In this document: piece after piece, positions 47,539 to 57,063 of the stretch
Layout: each line of letters begins with the position of its first letter
Numbering within the stretch: position 1 is the stretch's first letter
Notes under the pieces: generated by a model
Database searches by the model: none
Told to the model about the DNA's origin: nothing
What the model saw: the letters and a program-made list of their open reading frames with translations, nothing else
Made by a program: the position numbers and the translations under genes
Origin: Tsukamurella pulmonis
GTDB taxonomy: Bacteria > Actinomycetota > Actinomycetes > Mycobacteriales > Mycobacteriaceae
Reading direction: 5' to 3'
Length of the DNA: 64,000 bases
NCBI RefSeq assembly: GCF_900103175.1
Contig: NZ_FNLF01000002.1
Span: 2,184,136 to 2,248,135 of the forward strand

Positions 47539-48416
47539 CCGGCACCGACGTCATCGCGGTCCTCAATCCGATCTCCGGCGGCGGGATCGCCCGCACCCGC
47601 TGGGCCGCCGTCGCCGAGGAACTGGCCCGACGGGACGTGTCCACCGCCGTCGTCGAATCCGTCTCCGGGGACGACGCCCGGCGCCTCGCGCAGGAGGCGG
47701 CGGAGTCCGGCGCGCTCACCGTCGCCGTCGGCGGCGACGGGCAGATCCGGGAGGTCGCGACCGGTGTGCTTCGGGTGCCCGGCGCGCCGATGGGCATCAT
47801 CACCGCCGGCCGCGGTAACGACATGGCCCGCCACCTCCGGATCCCCGACGAGCCGTCCGCCCTCGCCGACGTCCTCACCGACGGTCGCCGCCGCGATCTC
47901 GACGTGCTCGCCGTCGGTGACGAGATCGCCGTCGGCAACGTCTACGTCGGGCTCGATTCGGTGGCGACCGAGATGATCAACCGGCTCCGCTGGATGGGCC
48001 CGCTGGCCTACCGGGTCGCGCCTGCGATCGCCGCGCTGCGGTGGAGGCCCGCCCGATTCCGCATCGAGGTCGACGGTGCCGTCCACGAGGGCCCGGTGCA
48101 CATGGTGATCGTCGCGAACTCCGGCTGGTACGGCAGCGGCCTGCACATGGTCCCGGCCGCGTCCTCCGACAACGGCCGCATCGACGTGCTCGCCGTCGAC
48201 GGCGCGGGCAACAAGCTCAAGCTCATCGGCGCGATGGGGGAGGCGAAGACCGGTGCACATGTCGCGCGGGCGGAGGTCCTGACGTTCAGCGGCCAGGAGG
48301 TCGTGGTCAGCGCCGACCGCGCCATCCCCGTGCACGCGGACGGCGATTACCTCCAGGAACTTCCCGTCACCGTCCGGATCCGCAAGGCCGTGCTGCCGGT
48401 GCTCGTGCCCCGCTGA
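47535..48416 (+). CDS. Diacylglycerol/sphingosine-type lipid kinase
   Basis: 293 residues with DAGK-catalytic fold: VLNPISGGGIARTRW, the nucleotide loop GGDGQIREVATG and AGRGNDMARHL, then a C-terminal beta domain (SADRAIPVHADGDYL). The usual GGDGTxNE loop appears as GGDGQIRE, so the Thr is replaced. Rv2252 in M. tuberculosis has diacylglycerol kinase activity and is linked to PIM synthesis. GTG at 47535 overlaps the oxidase stop (GTGA). It probably makes phosphatidic acid from diacylglycerol. Confidence 0.92.
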   Translation: MTGTDVIAVLNPISGGGIARTRWAAVAEELARRDVSTAVVESVSGDDARRLAQEAAESGALTVAVGGDGQIREVATGVLRVPGAPMGIITAGRGNDMARHLRIPDEPSALADVLTDGRRRDLDVLAVGDEIAVGNVYVGLDSVATEMINRLRWMGPLAYRVAPAIAALRWRPARFRIEVDGAVHEGPVHMVIVANSGWYGSGLHMVPAASSDNGRIDVLAVDGAGNKLKLIGAMGEAKTGAHVARAEVLTFSGQEVVVSADRAIPVHADGDYLQELPVTVRIRKAVLPVLVPR

Positions 48417-48451
48417 CCTGTGGGCCGGGCGCGGTACCGCTGCGGCGAGCT

Positions 48452-50086
48452 CTAGACGATCGCGGCGCGCAGGGTGTCCAGGCCCATGCCGCCGAGCGCC
48501 AGGGCGTCGCGGTGGAAGTCCTTGATCGTCGATCCCGGGTGAGCGGCGAGGTAGGCGTCGCGGGTGTGCTGCCACACGCGCTGGCCCACCGAGTACGAGG
48601 GCGCCTGCCCCGGCCAGCCGAGGTAGCGGTGGTACTCGAAGCGCAGTTGCTCGTCCGACATCGCGACGTGCGAGCGCAGGAACGACCAGCCCTTCTCGTA
48701 CGTCCATGCGCCGCCGCCGACCTCGGCGGGCGCCGCGAAGCCGCAGTGCATGCCGATGTCGAGCACCACGCGCGCGGCGCGTAGCCGCTGCGAGTCGAGC
48801 ATGCCCATGAGGTCGCCGTCGTCGTCCAGGAAGCCCAGGTCGCGCATGAGGCGCTCGGCGTAGAGCGCCCAGCCCTCGCCGTGACCGGAGGTGAACGAAT
48901 AGAGCCCCCGCCAGCGGTTGAGCGGCGCGATCACGGCCTGCCCGATCTGCAGGTGATGGCCGGGCACGCCCTCGTGGTAGACGGTCGTCTTCTCCTGCCA
49001 GGTGTGGAACTCGGTGACGCCCTGGGGAACCGACCACCACATCGCACCCGGCCGGGTCAGGTCCGCGGACGGGCCGGTGTAGTAGATGCCGCCGTTGGTG
49101 CTCGGCGCGATGCGGCAGTCCAGGTGATGCAACTGCGCGGGGATGTCGAAGTGCGTCCCCGCGAGCGCCGCGACCGACTCGTCCGAGGTGCGTTGCATCC
49201 ACTCGCGGAGCGCATCGGTGCCGTGCAGCGTGTAGCGGGGCTCGGTGTCGAGCTTCGCGAGCGTCTCGGCGACGCTCGCGCCCGGGTACAGGCGGGCCGC
49301 GACCTCCTGCTGCTCGGCGACGATCGACGCCAGGAGTTCCTGCCCCCAGGCGTACGTCTCCTCCATATCGACGGCCGTCCCCAGGAACAGCCGCGAGTAG
49401 AGCGGATAGACCTCGCGGCCGACGCCCAGACCACCGGGTTCGTCCACCGCGATCGCGGCCGGGGCGATCTCCGTCTCGAGGACCTCCGCGAAGCGTGCGA
49501 AGGCTGCGCCGATCGCCTCCGTCAGGCCCGACGGAGCCTCGCCGCCGATCCGGGCAGCATTCGCCGCGACCTGTTCCCCGGCCTCCCTCGCCTGGGCGAG
49601 CACCTCGGCGACCTGCAGTGCGGGGAACGGCCACGCGCCCTCGGCGAGGCGGGCGCGCAACCCCGAGATCGCCGATTCCACCGCGGCGGGGACGGCGGCG
49701 AGCCGATCGGCCAGACGCGGGTCACCGTCGGGCATGAGGTCGAAGACGTCCCGGACGGCCTGCAGCGGTGAGGCGATCACGTTGAGGTCGCCGACGGTCC
49801 GCCCGGCGTCGGCGAGCTCGATCTCCACGCCCAGGCGCTCGCGCAGCGCGTCGGCGGTCACCCGATCGGCGTCCGACTCCGGCGTCAGCGTCGCCAGTTC
49901 CGCCAGCGTCTCGCGCGCGACGGCGGCGCGGGCGCCGACGCCCGCGGGGGAGAAGTCGGTGAGCCGGTCGTCGAAGTCGGTGATGCCCACCGCGGTCGCC
50001 TCGATCGGATCGACCTCCGCCAGTCGGAGTGCGAGACGGTCCGCCAGCGCGTCGATCGGGGTTCCCGCGGGAGTGGAAGCAGCCAT
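48452..50086 (-). CDS. DUF885 putative metallopeptidase
   Basis: 544 residues, mostly helical and with no signal peptide. The zinc-type motif HEGVPGHHLQ (H371, E372, H377/H378) is followed by a second-site GHGEGWALYAERLM, as in carboxypeptidase-like DUF885 proteins. N-terminal ALADRLALRLAEVDPIEATA is typical. The substrate is unknown. It converges on the lipid kinase, leaving 35 bp and no strong hairpin. Confidence 0.9.
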   Translation of the reverse strand: MAASTPAGTPIDALADRLALRLAEVDPIEATAVGITDFDDRLTDFSPAGVGARAAVARETLAELATLTPESDADRVTADALRERLGVEIELADAGRTVGDLNVIASPLQAVRDVFDLMPDGDPRLADRLAAVPAAVESAISGLRARLAEGAWPFPALQVAEVLAQAREAGEQVAANAARIGGEAPSGLTEAIGAAFARFAEVLETEIAPAAIAVDEPGGLGVGREVYPLYSRLFLGTAVDMEETYAWGQELLASIVAEQQEVAARLYPGASVAETLAKLDTEPRYTLHGTDALREWMQRTSDESVAALAGTHFDIPAQLHHLDCRIAPSTNGGIYYTGPSADLTRPGAMWWSVPQGVTEFHTWQEKTTVYHEGVPGHHLQIGQAVIAPLNRWRGLYSFTSGHGEGWALYAERLMRDLGFLDDDGDLMGMLDSQRLRAARVVLDIGMHCGFAAPAEVGGGAWTYEKGWSFLRSHVAMSDEQLRFEYHRYLGWPGQAPSYSVGQRVWQHTRDAYLAAHPGSTIKDFHRDALALGGMGLDTLRAAIV

Positions 50087-50209
50087 GGTGTTCAGCCTAG
50101 GCGGCGCCGTCGCACGGTGTGCGGTCGAGCGTGAACGGCGGTGTGCAGGAAAGGCAGCGACGCGCGCACCCCGGGGGCGGAGTACGCGCGTCGCCGGCCG
50201 TGTTCCGGA

Positions 50210-51109
50210 TCAGATGGCGCCCGAGAAGGTGTCGCACTGCGCAGGAGCGCCGGTCTGGTAGCCCTTCGTGAACCAGCGCACGCGCTGCTCCGAGGTGCCG
50301 TGCGAGAACGATTCGGGGTTGACGTTGCGGCCGGCGTTGCGCTGGATCGTGTCGTCGCCGATCGCCTGCGCGGTCTGGATGGCGGTGCTGATCTGGTCCT
50401 GGGTCAGCGGCTCGAGCAGTGCGTTCTCGCCCTTGTCCGCCTTCGACGCCCACACCCCCGCGTAACAGTCGGCCTGCAGTTCGACGCGGACGGAGCCGCC
50501 CTCCGCGCCCCGGCCCTGCTGGGCCTTGTCGATGTCGCCGAGCAGGTTCTGCACGTGGTGGCCCCACTCGTGCGCGACGATGTACTCCTGCGCGAAGGCC
50601 GCGTTGGAGCCGCCGAGCTTCGTGATCACGCGGTCCATGAAGTCCAACTGGAACACGGCGACCTGATCACCGGGGCAGTAGAACGGCCCGGTGTCGGCGC
50701 CCGCCACACCGCAGGCGGTGTTGATCGAGTTCGCTCCGACCGGCATGATCCGCGTTCCGCCCTTGGGTTTGGTGTAGCCGCGCAGAAGTTGGGGCCACAC
50801 CTGGTTCAGGGAGTTCGTGGTGGCCACGATCCGGCACGTGGTGTCGGTGTTCGCCAGTTGCGGCGTGCACGCCGCGATCTTGCGGTTGAGGTCCTGCTCG
50901 GACTGGCTCAAGGAGTTCCCGGCGCCGGCTCCGGGGCCCGCGGGCGCCGCCGAGTTCGGGTCGCCGCCGGTGCCGCCGGTGAGGAAGTAGATGAGGAGAC
51001 CGATGATCACGGTGCCGATACCGCCGCCGCCGATCACTACGCCGCGGCCGACGCCGCCGCCGGCGCTCACTCCGCTGGTGTCCAGCGGACCGTTATCCCG
51101 AAAGGTCAT
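50210..51109 (-). CDS. YpfJ-family neutral zinc metallopeptidase
   Basis: 299 residues: a short cytosolic head, Gly-rich stretch and one membrane helix (about 24-44), then an external domain. HEWGHH gives the HExxH zinc site (H180, E181, H184), and VELQADCYAGVW supplies the third-ligand region. Several cysteines (81, 92, 133, 145) may form disulfides outside the cell. Start ATG at 51109 is supported by the family beginning MTFRDNGPLDTSGV. Counterpart Rv2575 lies near aspS. Divergent from aspS. Confidence 0.93.
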   Translation of the reverse strand: MTFRDNGPLDTSGVSAGGGVGRGVVIGGGGIGTVIIGLLIYFLTGGTGGDPNSAAPAGPGAGAGNSLSQSEQDLNRKIAACTPQLANTDTTCRIVATTNSLNQVWPQLLRGYTKPKGGTRIMPVGANSINTACGVAGADTGPFYCPGDQVAVFQLDFMDRVITKLGGSNAAFAQEYIVAHEWGHHVQNLLGDIDKAQQGRGAEGGSVRVELQADCYAGVWASKADKGENALLEPLTQDQISTAIQTAQAIGDDTIQRNAGRNVNPESFSHGTSEQRVRWFTKGYQTGAPAQCDTFSGAI

Positions 51110-51206
51110 GCCGATAGCTTTGCATGAGTGGGGTGGGATCGTGAACCGGATCGCCCCGTAACATGACAGGCGCTGAAAGATTCCCTGTCGAAAGGACACC
51201 CCGAAA

Positions 51207-53009
51207 GTGCTGCGCACTCACCTGGCCGGATCGTTGCGTGCGGAGGATGCCGGCACCGTCGTCACCCTCGCGGGCTGGGTGGCGCGGCGGCGTGACCACG
51301 GCGGAGTGATCTTCATCGACCTGCGCGACAGCTCGGGCGTCGCCCAGGTCGTCTTCCGCGAGTCCGACGTCGCCGAGCAGGCGCACCGGCTGCGCTCCGA
51401 GTACTGCGTGCTCGTGACCGGCACCGTCGAGAAGCGGCCCGAGGGCAGCGAGAACCCGAACCTGCCGTCCGGCGCCATCGAGGTCAACGTCACCGAGCTC
51501 GGCGTGCTCAACGAGTCGGCGCCGCTGCCCTTCCAGCTCGACGAGGAGCCGGGTGAGGAGGCGCGCCTGAAGTACCGCTACCTGGACCTGCGCCGTGAGG
51601 GCCCCGCCGCGGCGATCAAGCTGCGCAGCCAGGCCAACGCCGTGGCGCGCAACATCCTCGCGCTCAACGACTTCACCGAGATCGAGACGCCGACGCTCAC
51701 CCGCTCCACCCCGGAGGGCGCCCGCGACTTCCTCGTGCCCGCGCGCCTGCGCCCCGGCACCTTCTACGCCCTGCCGCAGAGCCCGCAGCTGTTCAAGCAG
51801 TTGCTCATGGTGGCCGGCATGGAGCGGTACTACCAGATCGCCCGCTGCTACCGCGACGAGGACTTCCGCGCCGACCGGCAGCCCGAGTTCACCCAGCTCG
51901 ACATCGAGATGAGCTTCGTGGACCAGGAGGACGTGATCGCCCTCGGCGAGCAGATCGTCAAGGCGCTCTGGTCGCTGATCGGGCACGAGATCCCCACCCC
52001 GATCCCGCGTCTGACCTACGCGGAGGCCATGCGCCGCTTCGGTTCCGACAAGCCGGACCTGCGCTTCGGCCTCGAGCTGGTCGAGTGCACCGAGTACTTC
52101 AAGGACACCCCGTTCCGGGTGTTCCAGTCGCAGTACGTGGGCGCCGTGGTCATGCCGGGCGGCGCGAGCCAGCCCCGCCGCCAGCTCGACGCCTGGCAGG
52201 AGTGGGCCAAGCAGCGCGGTGCCCGCGGCCTCGCCTACGTGCTGATCGGCGAGGACGGCGAGCTCACCGGCCCCGTCGCCAAGAACCTCTCGGACGACGA
52301 GCGCGCGGGCCTCGCGGCGCACGTGGGTGCCCAGCCGGGCGACTGCGTGTTCTTCGCCGCCGGCGCGACCAAGCCCATGCGCGCCCTGCTCGGCGCCGCG
52401 CGCGGGGAGATCGCCGAGAAGCTGGGCCTGATCAAGGACGGCGACTGGGCCTTCACCTGGGTCGTCGACGCGCCGCTGTTCGAGCCCGCCGACGACGCCA
52501 CCGCCTCGGGCGACGTGGCCGTGGGCGACGGCGCCTGGACCGCGGTGCACCACGCCTTCACCAGCCCCAAGCCGGAGTCGATCGACACCTTCGACACCGA
52601 CCCGGGCAGCGCGCTGGCCTACGCCTACGACATCGTCTGCAACGGCAACGAGATCGGCGGCGGCTCGATCCGCATCCACCGTCAGGACGTCCAGGAGCGC
52701 GTCTTCAAGGTGATGGGCATCGACGAGGAGCAGGCCCGCGAGAAGTTCGGCTTCCTGCTCGACGCCTTCTCCTACGGCGCTCCGCCGCACGGCGGCATCG
52801 CCTTCGGCTGGGACCGCGTGGTCTCGCTGCTCGCCGGCGCGCCGTCGATCCGCGAGGTCATCGCGTTCCCGAAGTCGGGCGGCGGCGTCGACCCGCTCAC
52901 CGACGCGCCCGCTGCCATCACGGTGCAGCAGCGCCGCGAGTCCGGCATGGACGCGAAGCCGAAGAAGCCGGAGCCGGCCGGCGCGGACCAGGTCGCCGAA
53001 CAGAAGTAG
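51207..53009 (+). CDS. aspS: Aspartyl-tRNA synthetase, bacterial type
   Basis: 600 residues. Order: OB-fold anticodon domain (1-110, [20 protein letters not shown]), class II core with motif 2 [20 protein letters not shown], a GAD insertion (about 310-420) and C-terminal motif 3 [15 protein letters not shown] tail rich in Lys/Pro/Ala closes the protein. It charges tRNA-Asp; actinobacterial versions may also misacylate tRNA-Asn. GTG at 51207 follows GAAAGGA. Length is typical. Confidence 0.97.
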   Translation: MLRTHLAGSLRAEDAGTVVTLAGWVARRRDHGGVIFIDLRDSSGVAQVVFRESDVAEQAHRLRSEYCVLVTGTVEKRPEGSENPNLPSGAIEVNVTELGVLNESAPLPFQLDEEPGEEARLKYRYLDLRREGPAAAIKLRSQANAVARNILALNDFTEIETPTLTRSTPEGARDFLVPARLRPGTFYALPQSPQLFKQLLMVAGMERYYQIARCYRDEDFRADRQPEFTQLDIEMSFVDQEDVIALGEQIVKALWSLIGHEIPTPIPRLTYAEAMRRFGSDKPDLRFGLELVECTEYFKDTPFRVFQSQYVGAVVMPGGASQPRRQLDAWQEWAKQRGARGLAYVLIGEDGELTGPVAKNLSDDERAGLAAHVGAQPGDCVFFAAGATKPMRALLGAARGEIAEKLGLIKDGDWAFTWVVDAPLFEPADDATASGDVAVGDGAWTAVHHAFTSPKPESIDTFDTDPGSALAYAYDIVCNGNEIGGGSIRIHRQDVQERVFKVMGIDEEQAREKFGFLLDAFSYGAPPHGGIAFGWDRVVSLLAGAPSIREVIAFPKSGGGVDPLTDAPAAITVQQRRESGMDAKPKKPEPAGADQVAEQK

Positions 53010-53084
53010 CCGCGTGCGCCACTTCCGGGTGACCAGTCCGCTCGGCGCGGTACCGCCGCCGACCCGACCGGACGGACGGGTGCG

Positions 53085-55541
53085 ATGAGCATCGAGCGAC
53101 TGCACGCCTTCGACGGGGCGGGCCTGCGCCGGCTCTCGGCGCGGGTCCGCGGCCTCATCGACGACGAGGGCATCACCTACAACGCCCTCGACGCGCTGAC
53201 CCCGCACGCGGAGCCCGCCGAACCGGGACCGTGGCGGCTGGACCCGCTGCCGGTGCTGCTCGGCGCCGACGAGTGGGACGCCCTCGCGCGCGGCGTCGCG
53301 CAGCGCTCGCTGCTGCTGGACGCCGTACTCAAGGACTTCTACGGCGATCAGCGGACGCTGCGCAGCGGCCTCGTCCCGCCGGAGGTGGTGTTCGCGCACC
53401 CCGGCTACATCCGCCGGGCCGTCGGCGTCCCGTCGCCCGGGCCGCGATCGCTGTTCCTGCACGCGGTCGACGTGGGCGAGGTCGCCGGCGGCGACGCCGC
53501 GGGGTACGCCGTCACCAGCGACCGGACCCAGGCACCGTCGGGCGTCGGGTACGCGCTCGCCGATCGCCGCGTCACCTCCCGCGCGCTGCCGCGCGAGCTC
53601 CGCGAGGAGACCCCGCGCCCGGTGTCCTCGTTCGCCGCCGCCCTGCGGGTGCAGCTGATCGAGGCGGCCCCGCCCGGCGTCGACGACCCGACCGTCGTGG
53701 TGCTCAGCCCGGGCGCCTTCTCGGAGACCGCCTTCGACCAGGCGTACCTCGCCTCCGTCCTCGGTTTCCCGCTCGTCGAGGCCTCGGACCTGACGGTGCG
53801 CGACGGCGGCGTCTTCATGCGGGCCCTCGGCCGCATGAAGCGCGTGCACGTGATCCTGCGCCGCGTCGACTCCGAGTTCTCCGATCCGCTGGACCTGCGC
53901 ACCGACTCGCAGCTCGGCGTCGTCGGCCTGGTGGAGATGATGACGCGCGGCGCCGTCACCGTCGTCAACACCCTCGGTTCCGGGGTGCTCGAGAACCCCG
54001 CCCTGCACGCCTACCTGCCGCAGCTGTGCCGCGACCTGCTCGACGAGGACCTGCTGCTCCCGTCGACGCCCACCCTGCACGCCGCGACCCCCGCCGGGCG
54101 GGCCGCGATCGACGGTCCGCTCGAGGACCGGCTCGTCCTGAACTTCGCCACCGGCGAGCGCCTGGTGGGCGCCGATCTCACGACCGCCCGCGCGGACGAG
54201 CTGCGCGCCCGGGTGGCCGCGGATCCGGCGGTGTGGTGCGTCAAGACGCTCGTCCCGTTCACCGCGCGGCCCGCCATCGACGGCGGCGCGGTCGTCGACC
54301 GGGGCTTCGCGCTGCGCGTGTTCTCCCTGGCCCAGGAGTCCGGCTACACGGTGCTGCCGGGCGGGCTCGGCCAGGTCCTGCTCGACGGTGCCGGCGGCGC
54401 CCTGCTGCACTCGTCCGCCGCCCGCGACGTGTGGGTGCCCACCCCCGACGACGTGCGCGCACCCGCGCGCGTGGCGACCGCGCCGCGCTCCGGCCGCGTC
54501 GGCTCCGCGCCGAGCGGTCCGGTCGCCACACCGCGCGTGCTCTCCGATCAGTTCTGGATCGGCCGCTACGCCGAGCGCGCCGAGGCCACCGTCCGGTTGC
54601 TGTCGATGGCGCACGACCGCAGCCGGGAGTTCCGGCACCGCCCGTGGCAGGCCGGCGCGGACGTGCTGCAGCCGCTGCTCGACGCGGTGGTCGCGGCCAC
54701 GGTCACCGAGCAACTCGGGCCGATCCTCGTCGAGGGCACCGAGCAGACGGACGTGCTCGCGCGGCTGCGGCGGCTGACGCTGGACATCGACGTGCCCGGC
54801 AGCGTCGCCCACTCCGGGATCCGGTTGCGCGCCTGCCTGCGGGCGGTGCGCGATCAGATGTCCACGGACACGTGGCTCGTGCTCAGCGGCGCGGAGCGCT
54901 CGCTCGGGCGGCTCGCCGCCGATACCGACGACGGCGGCGAACAACTCGATCAGACCCTCGGTGAGGTGCTGGTCTCGCTGCTCGCGTTCGCGGGCCTCGG
55001 CCGCGAGTCGCTGGTGCAGGACCCGGCGTGGCTGATGATGGACGCCGGCCGTCGGATCGAGCGGGCACTGCAGCTCAGCGCGGTCACCCGCGCGATGGTC
55101 GTGCCGGAGAACCCCGCCGAGATCGAGGCGGGGCTGCTCGACGCCTACCTGGTCAGCTGCGAGTCGTCGGTCACCTACCGGCGGCGCCATCGCGCGGTGC
55201 TGCGGGCGGGCGCCGCCGTCGAGCTGATGTTCCTCGACGCCACCAACCCGCGATCGCTCGTCGCCGCGCTGACCGCGCTGTCGACCGACTTGGCGCAGCT
55301 GCCCGACGAACTGCGCAGCGCGAGCTGCGAGCGCACCGTCGGGGAGGCGCTGGCCCGGCTCGGCAGGTTCGATCCGGACGACGCGGAGACCGTCGTCGAC
55401 GGTCGGCGGTCGGAGCTGGAAGCACTGCTCGACGCGGTGGACGAGGGGCTGCGCGAGGTCTCGGACGTGCTGGAGCGCACCCGCTTCGCGCCGCCCGCCG
55501 CCGCGCGCCCGATCTGGGTGGGGGTGCAGTCGTGGGCCTGA
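53085..55541 (+). CDS. Circularly permuted ATP-grasp protein fused to alpha-E domain
   Basis: 818 residues. Residues about 1-480 form the circularly permuted ATP-grasp (TYNALD, RSLFLHAVDVGEV, GYALADRRVTSRALPREL, VHVILRRVDSEFSDPLDLR, LVGADLTTARADEL). About 495-810 is the alpha-helical alpha-E domain (LSDQFWIGRYAERAEATVRL). ATP-grasp enzymes of this type are predicted to ligate amino acids or amines to a carboxylate; no product is known. The transglutaminase gene overlaps its end by 10 bp. Related to Rv2567. ATG at 53085 has GGTGCG upstream only. Confidence 0.9.
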   Translation: MSIERLHAFDGAGLRRLSARVRGLIDDEGITYNALDALTPHAEPAEPGPWRLDPLPVLLGADEWDALARGVAQRSLLLDAVLKDFYGDQRTLRSGLVPPEVVFAHPGYIRRAVGVPSPGPRSLFLHAVDVGEVAGGDAAGYAVTSDRTQAPSGVGYALADRRVTSRALPRELREETPRPVSSFAAALRVQLIEAAPPGVDDPTVVVLSPGAFSETAFDQAYLASVLGFPLVEASDLTVRDGGVFMRALGRMKRVHVILRRVDSEFSDPLDLRTDSQLGVVGLVEMMTRGAVTVVNTLGSGVLENPALHAYLPQLCRDLLDEDLLLPSTPTLHAATPAGRAAIDGPLEDRLVLNFATGERLVGADLTTARADELRARVAADPAVWCVKTLVPFTARPAIDGGAVVDRGFALRVFSLAQESGYTVLPGGLGQVLLDGAGGALLHSSAARDVWVPTPDDVRAPARVATAPRSGRVGSAPSGPVATPRVLSDQFWIGRYAERAEATVRLLSMAHDRSREFRHRPWQAGADVLQPLLDAVVAATVTEQLGPILVEGTEQTDVLARLRRLTLDIDVPGSVAHSGIRLRACLRAVRDQMSTDTWLVLSGAERSLGRLAADTDDGGEQLDQTLGEVLVSLLAFAGLGRESLVQDPAWLMMDAGRRIERALQLSAVTRAMVVPENPAEIEAGLLDAYLVSCESSVTYRRRHRAVLRAGAAVELMFLDATNPRSLVAALTALSTDLAQLPDELRSASCERTVGEALARLGRFDPDDAETVVDGRRSELEALLDAVDEGLREVSDVLERTRFAPPAAARPIWVGVQSWA

Positions 55542-56446
55542 GTTTCTCCCGGCGGACCGAGGACTCCTCGACCCGCCGCTACCGGGTGGTGCACGAGACC
55601 ACCTACACCTACGACGCCGAGGTCACCTCCAGCTTCGGCCGCTGCTACCTCTCGCCGCGCGAGCTGCCCGACCAGCGGGTCGCCGAGCACGCCATCACCA
55701 TCGGGCCGGAGCCGTCGGACCGTTCCGAGGGCGTCGACGCCTTCGGCAACACCGACACCTACTTCCACGTCACCACCCCGCACACCCGGCTGCTGGTGCG
55801 CGGTGAATCGCTCGTCGAGGTCGACCCGCTGGACCGGTCGATCACCGACGAGGGCCCCGCCCTGGCGCCCTGGGAGTTGGCGCGGCCCGTCGGCGAGGCG
55901 GGCGCGATCGCCGCGCAGTACCGCCTCGATCAGCGACCACCCGAGATCGACGACGCCGTGCGCGCCTACGCGGACGCGATCTTCACGCCGGGCAAGCCGC
56001 TGGTGGAGGCCATCGAGGAGCTGACCACCCGGATCTACACCGACTTCGCCTACAAGTCCGGCGCCACCAACGTCTCGACCCGCGTCGGCACCGTGATGGA
56101 GCGGCGCGAGGGCGTGTGCCAGGACTTCGCCCGCGTGGCCATCGCGTGCCTGAGGTCCAAGGGGCTCGCCGCGCGCTACGTCTCCGGCTACCTCGCCACC
56201 GAGCCGCCGCCCGGCCAGGACCGGGTGGTCGGTGCCGGTGCCACGCACGCCTGGGCCGCGGTCTGGCTGCCCGGCGACGTGTGGCTGCCGTTCGACCCCA
56301 CCAACAACAAGTTCGTCGACGAGCGCCACGTGAGCGTCGCGTTCGGCCGCGATTACGAGGACGTGCCGCCGCTGCGCGGCGTCATCTACACCGATTCGAG
56401 CGGCTCGAAGATCGGCGTCTCCGTGGACGTCGCGCCGCTCGACTGA
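55532..56446 (+). CDS. Transglutaminase-like peptidase-fold protein
   Basis: 304 residues. N-terminal beta-sandwich (YRVVHETTYTYDAEV, YLSPRELPDQRVAEH) then a catalytic transglutaminase core with C196 (EGVCQDFA), H239 (ATHAWAAVWL) and D255 (FDPTNN). Such proteins may cleave or form isopeptide bonds. The 10-bp overlap with the ATP-grasp/alpha-E gene, as in Rv2567-Rv2569c, points to one pathway. Its 3' end overlaps the opposite ABC gene by 61 bp. No signal peptide. Confidence 0.92.
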   Translation: MGLSFSRRTEDSSTRRYRVVHETTYTYDAEVTSSFGRCYLSPRELPDQRVAEHAITIGPEPSDRSEGVDAFGNTDTYFHVTTPHTRLLVRGESLVEVDPLDRSITDEGPALAPWELARPVGEAGAIAAQYRLDQRPPEIDDAVRAYADAIFTPGKPLVEAIEELTTRIYTDFAYKSGATNVSTRVGTVMERREGVCQDFARVAIACLRSKGLAARYVSGYLATEPPPGQDRVVGAGATHAWAAVWLPGDVWLPFDPTNNKFVDERHVSVAFGRDYEDVPPLRGVIYTDSSGSKIGVSVDVAPLD

Positions 56447-57063
56447 ACATCGACGATGCTCGCGCACCGGCCCCGCACCAGCGGCCCGTTGTGGCTGACC
56501 AGCACGATCCCGGTGCCGGCATCGCTGAGCTCGTCGAGCACCCGCAGCACCGCCCGCGCCGCGACCGGATCGAGCATCGCCACCGGCTCGTCGGCGAGTA
56601 CGAACGCGGGCTCCTGCAGCAGCACGCGGGCCACGCAGGCCCGCTGCAGCTGACCGTCGCTGACCTGGGACGGGAACCGGTCGAGCAGGTCGGCGTCCAG
56701 GGTGGCGCGCCGCGCGGCGTCCTCCACGGCGCCGCGGTCGACGGGCGCGCCCGCGATGCGCAGGGGCTCGGCGATCACCTGCGCCACCGTCCACCGGGGG
56801 TTGCACACCGTTCGCGGGTGCTGCGCGAGCAGCGCCACCGCGCCGGGCCGGGGGCGGGGCGCACCGCCACCGTGGTCGACGGTGCCGGCGTCGGGCGCGA
56901 GCAGCCCCGCCAGCACGCGCAGCAGGGTCGTCTTGCCGGAGCCGGAGGGGCCGGTGACCCCGGTCCAGATGCCGGGCTCGACGTCGACGTCGACGCCGTT
57001 GAGCACGGTGCGGCCGCCGCGGCGCACCACGACGCCGCGGCCCCTGATCGGCAGTACGGTCAT
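56386..57063 (-). CDS. ABC transporter ATP-binding protein, second NBD with altered signature
   Basis: 225 residues. Walker A GPSGSGKTTL near 35-44 is intact and DEPVAMLDP holds the Walker B Glu. The LSGGQ signature is altered to SDGQ (QVSDGQLQRACVA), and the usual DEPTSALD is DEPVAMLD. It lacks the C-terminal oligopeptide extension of DppF/OppF. It may be the weaker half of an asymmetric pair with the upstream NBD. ATG at 57063 overlaps that gene's stop by 4 bp (ATGA). Confidence 0.88.
   Translation of the reverse strand: MTVLPIRGRGVVVRRGGRTVLNGVDVDVEPGIWTGVTGPSGSGKTTLLRVLAGLLAPDAGTVDHGGGAPRPRPGAVALLAQHPRTVCNPRWTVAQVIAEPLRIAGAPVDRGAVEDAARRATLDADLLDRFPSQVSDGQLQRACVARVLLQEPAFVLADEPVAMLDPVAARAVLRVLDELSDAGTGIVLVSHNGPLVRGRCASIVDVQSSGATSTETPIFEPLESV

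Noticed and set aside
51093-55190. 1365-codon reverse-strand open frame opposite aspS and the ATP-grasp gene
   Set aside because: It covers two clear genes in antisense and shows no motif or ribosome site.
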